DNA of 5,441 nt. Source: an uncultured Prevotella sp. GTDB taxonomy: Bacteria > Bacteroidota > Bacteroidia > Bacteroidales > Bacteroidaceae. The notes below the pieces were generated by a model that was not told the DNA's origin, searched no databases, and saw nothing but the letters and a program-made list of their open reading frames with translations. Both the position numbers and the translations under genes were made by a program. This document shows, piece after piece, positions 4,772 to 5,441 of the stretch; the stretch's first letter is position 1; each line of letters starts with the position of its first letter. The DNA lies in assembly GCA_900547085.1 (NCBI GenBank), contig URFI01000148.1, positions 1-5,441 of the forward strand. Direction: 5' to 3'.

Positions 4772-5441
4772 TTATTCAACTGATTTAGGATCAATCTTGA
4801 TACCCTTACTCATAGTGCTGGAAATAAAGATACTCTTGATGTACGTACCTTTTGCAGCAGTCGGTTTCAACTTGATAACCGTAGAGATAAACTCTTTTGC
4901 ATTGCCATAGATTTGCTCAGCTGACATGCTCACTTTGCCAATGGAGGTATGTATAATACCAGCCTTGTCAACTTTAAAGTCTATCTTACCCTTCTTGATT
5001 TCTGAAACTGCCTTAGCTACATCCATCGTTACCGTACCACTTTTAGGGTTAGGCATCAAGCCACGAGGTCCGAGCACACGACCCAAAGGACCTACTTTTC
5101 CCATGCATGATGGCATTGTAATGATTACATCTACATCTGTCCATCCACCTTTGATCTTTTCGATATACTCATCCAGACCAACATAGTCAGCACCTGCTTC
5201 CTTGGCAGCTGCTTCCTGATCAGGAGTACAGAGACAGAGAACACGAGTAACCTTACCAGTTCCGTGTGGAAGTGTAACAACACCTCGCACCATCTGGTTA
5301 GCCTTTCGTGGGTCTACGCCTAAGCGAACATCAATATCCAGAGATGCATCAAACTTGGTGGTGGTAATTTCCTTCACCAATTCTGAAGCCTCTTTCAATG
5401 TGTATGCCTTCCCTGCTTCAACCTTCTCAGCTACTGATTTC
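4772..5441 (-). CDS. rplA: Large ribosomal subunit protein uL1 (L1), N-terminus cut by the window edge
   Basis: L1 binds 23S rRNA at the mobile L1 stalk and helps release the E-site tRNA; in E. coli it also represses the L11-L1 mRNA. The frame is open to the right edge, giving KSVAEKVEAGKAYTLKEASELV. The TTG at 5396-5398 is an internal Leu, not the start, because family similarity continues upstream; about 10 residues are missing. Recognisable segments are KFDASLDIDVRLGVDPRKANQMVRG, LPHGTGK, the inserted domain around AAAKEAGADYVGLDEYIEKIKGG, the L1 signature GRVLGPRGLMPNPKSGTVT, then GKIDFKVDKAGIIHTSIGK and the C-terminal LKPTAAKGTYIKSI. About 223 residues are present. It is the first visible gene of the set; rplK would be expected just upstream, outside the window. 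Confidence 0.97.
   Translation of the reverse strand, partial: KSVAEKVEAGKAYTLKEASELVKEITTTKFDASLDIDVRLGVDPRKANQMVRGVVTLPHGTGKVTRVLCLCTPDQEAAAKEAGADYVGLDEYIEKIKGGWTDVDVIITMPSCMGKVGPLGRVLGPRGLMPNPKSGTVTMDVAKAVSEIKKGKIDFKVDKAGIIHTSIGKVSMSAEQIYGNAKEFISTVIKLKPTAAKGTYIKSIFISSTMSKGIKIDPKSVE

Noticed and set aside
5396..5398. Start codon of rplA inside the window
   Set aside because: It is a TTG read as Leu within AGKAYTLKEAS; L1 similarity continues upstream to the window edge, so the gene is partial.
1..5441. A novel defence, mobile or biosynthetic system
   Set aside because: All coding capacity is taken by rplA, rplJ, rplL and rpoB in their standard order; there are no foreign genes, direct repeats, target-site duplications or CRISPR-like repeats.

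Overview
The window is a segment of the conserved ribosomal-protein/RNA-polymerase operon, and every gene lies on the minus strand. In transcription order (right to left) it holds rplA (L1, 5' end cut by the right edge), rplJ (L10), rplL (L7/L12) and rpoB (RNA polymerase beta, 3' end cut by the left edge). Protein wording such as DIDVRLGVDPRKANQMVRG in L1, MTIDLRPICVKG-type stretches in beta and the GERPE end of L10 points to Bacteroidota, most likely a Prevotella/Bacteroides-type member of the Bacteroidales. The A/T-rich initiation regions without Shine-Dalgarno sequences fit this. No mobile element, CRISPR array, tRNA or rRNA is visible.

Layout: 1-3617 is rpoB, but it does not read as one frame. 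The first 645 codons (3617 down to 1683) end at a TAA at 1680-1682. The rest of beta continues, open to the window edge, in another frame from 1684 down to 2. The break is a net loss of 5 bases inside the near-universal DDANRALMGSNM block next to the active site, and two neighbouring codons also differ from the expected Ala-Asn. In an essential single-copy gene this is most likely a sequence or assembly error, but it should be resolved. 3618-3782 is an unusually structured 165-base rplL-rpoB spacer with three consecutive RNA hairpins. 3783-4160 is rplL, 4161-4234 a 74-base spacer with one hairpin, 4235-4753 rplJ, 4754-4771 an 18-base gap, and 4772-5441 rplA.

The genes form one functional set. 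L1 builds the ribosomal L1 stalk, L10 carries multiple L7/L12 dimers in the factor-recruiting stalk, and beta is the large catalytic subunit of RNA polymerase. Far more L7/L12 than beta is needed, so the hairpins between rplL and rpoB are well placed to process or attenuate the transcript. The most useful leads are the rpoB break, a Lys at the rifampicin-contact position equivalent to E. coli Gln513, and a 17-bp spacer hairpin whose imperfect pairs are all G-U wobbles on the transcribed strand only. I see no previously undescribed multi-gene system here.
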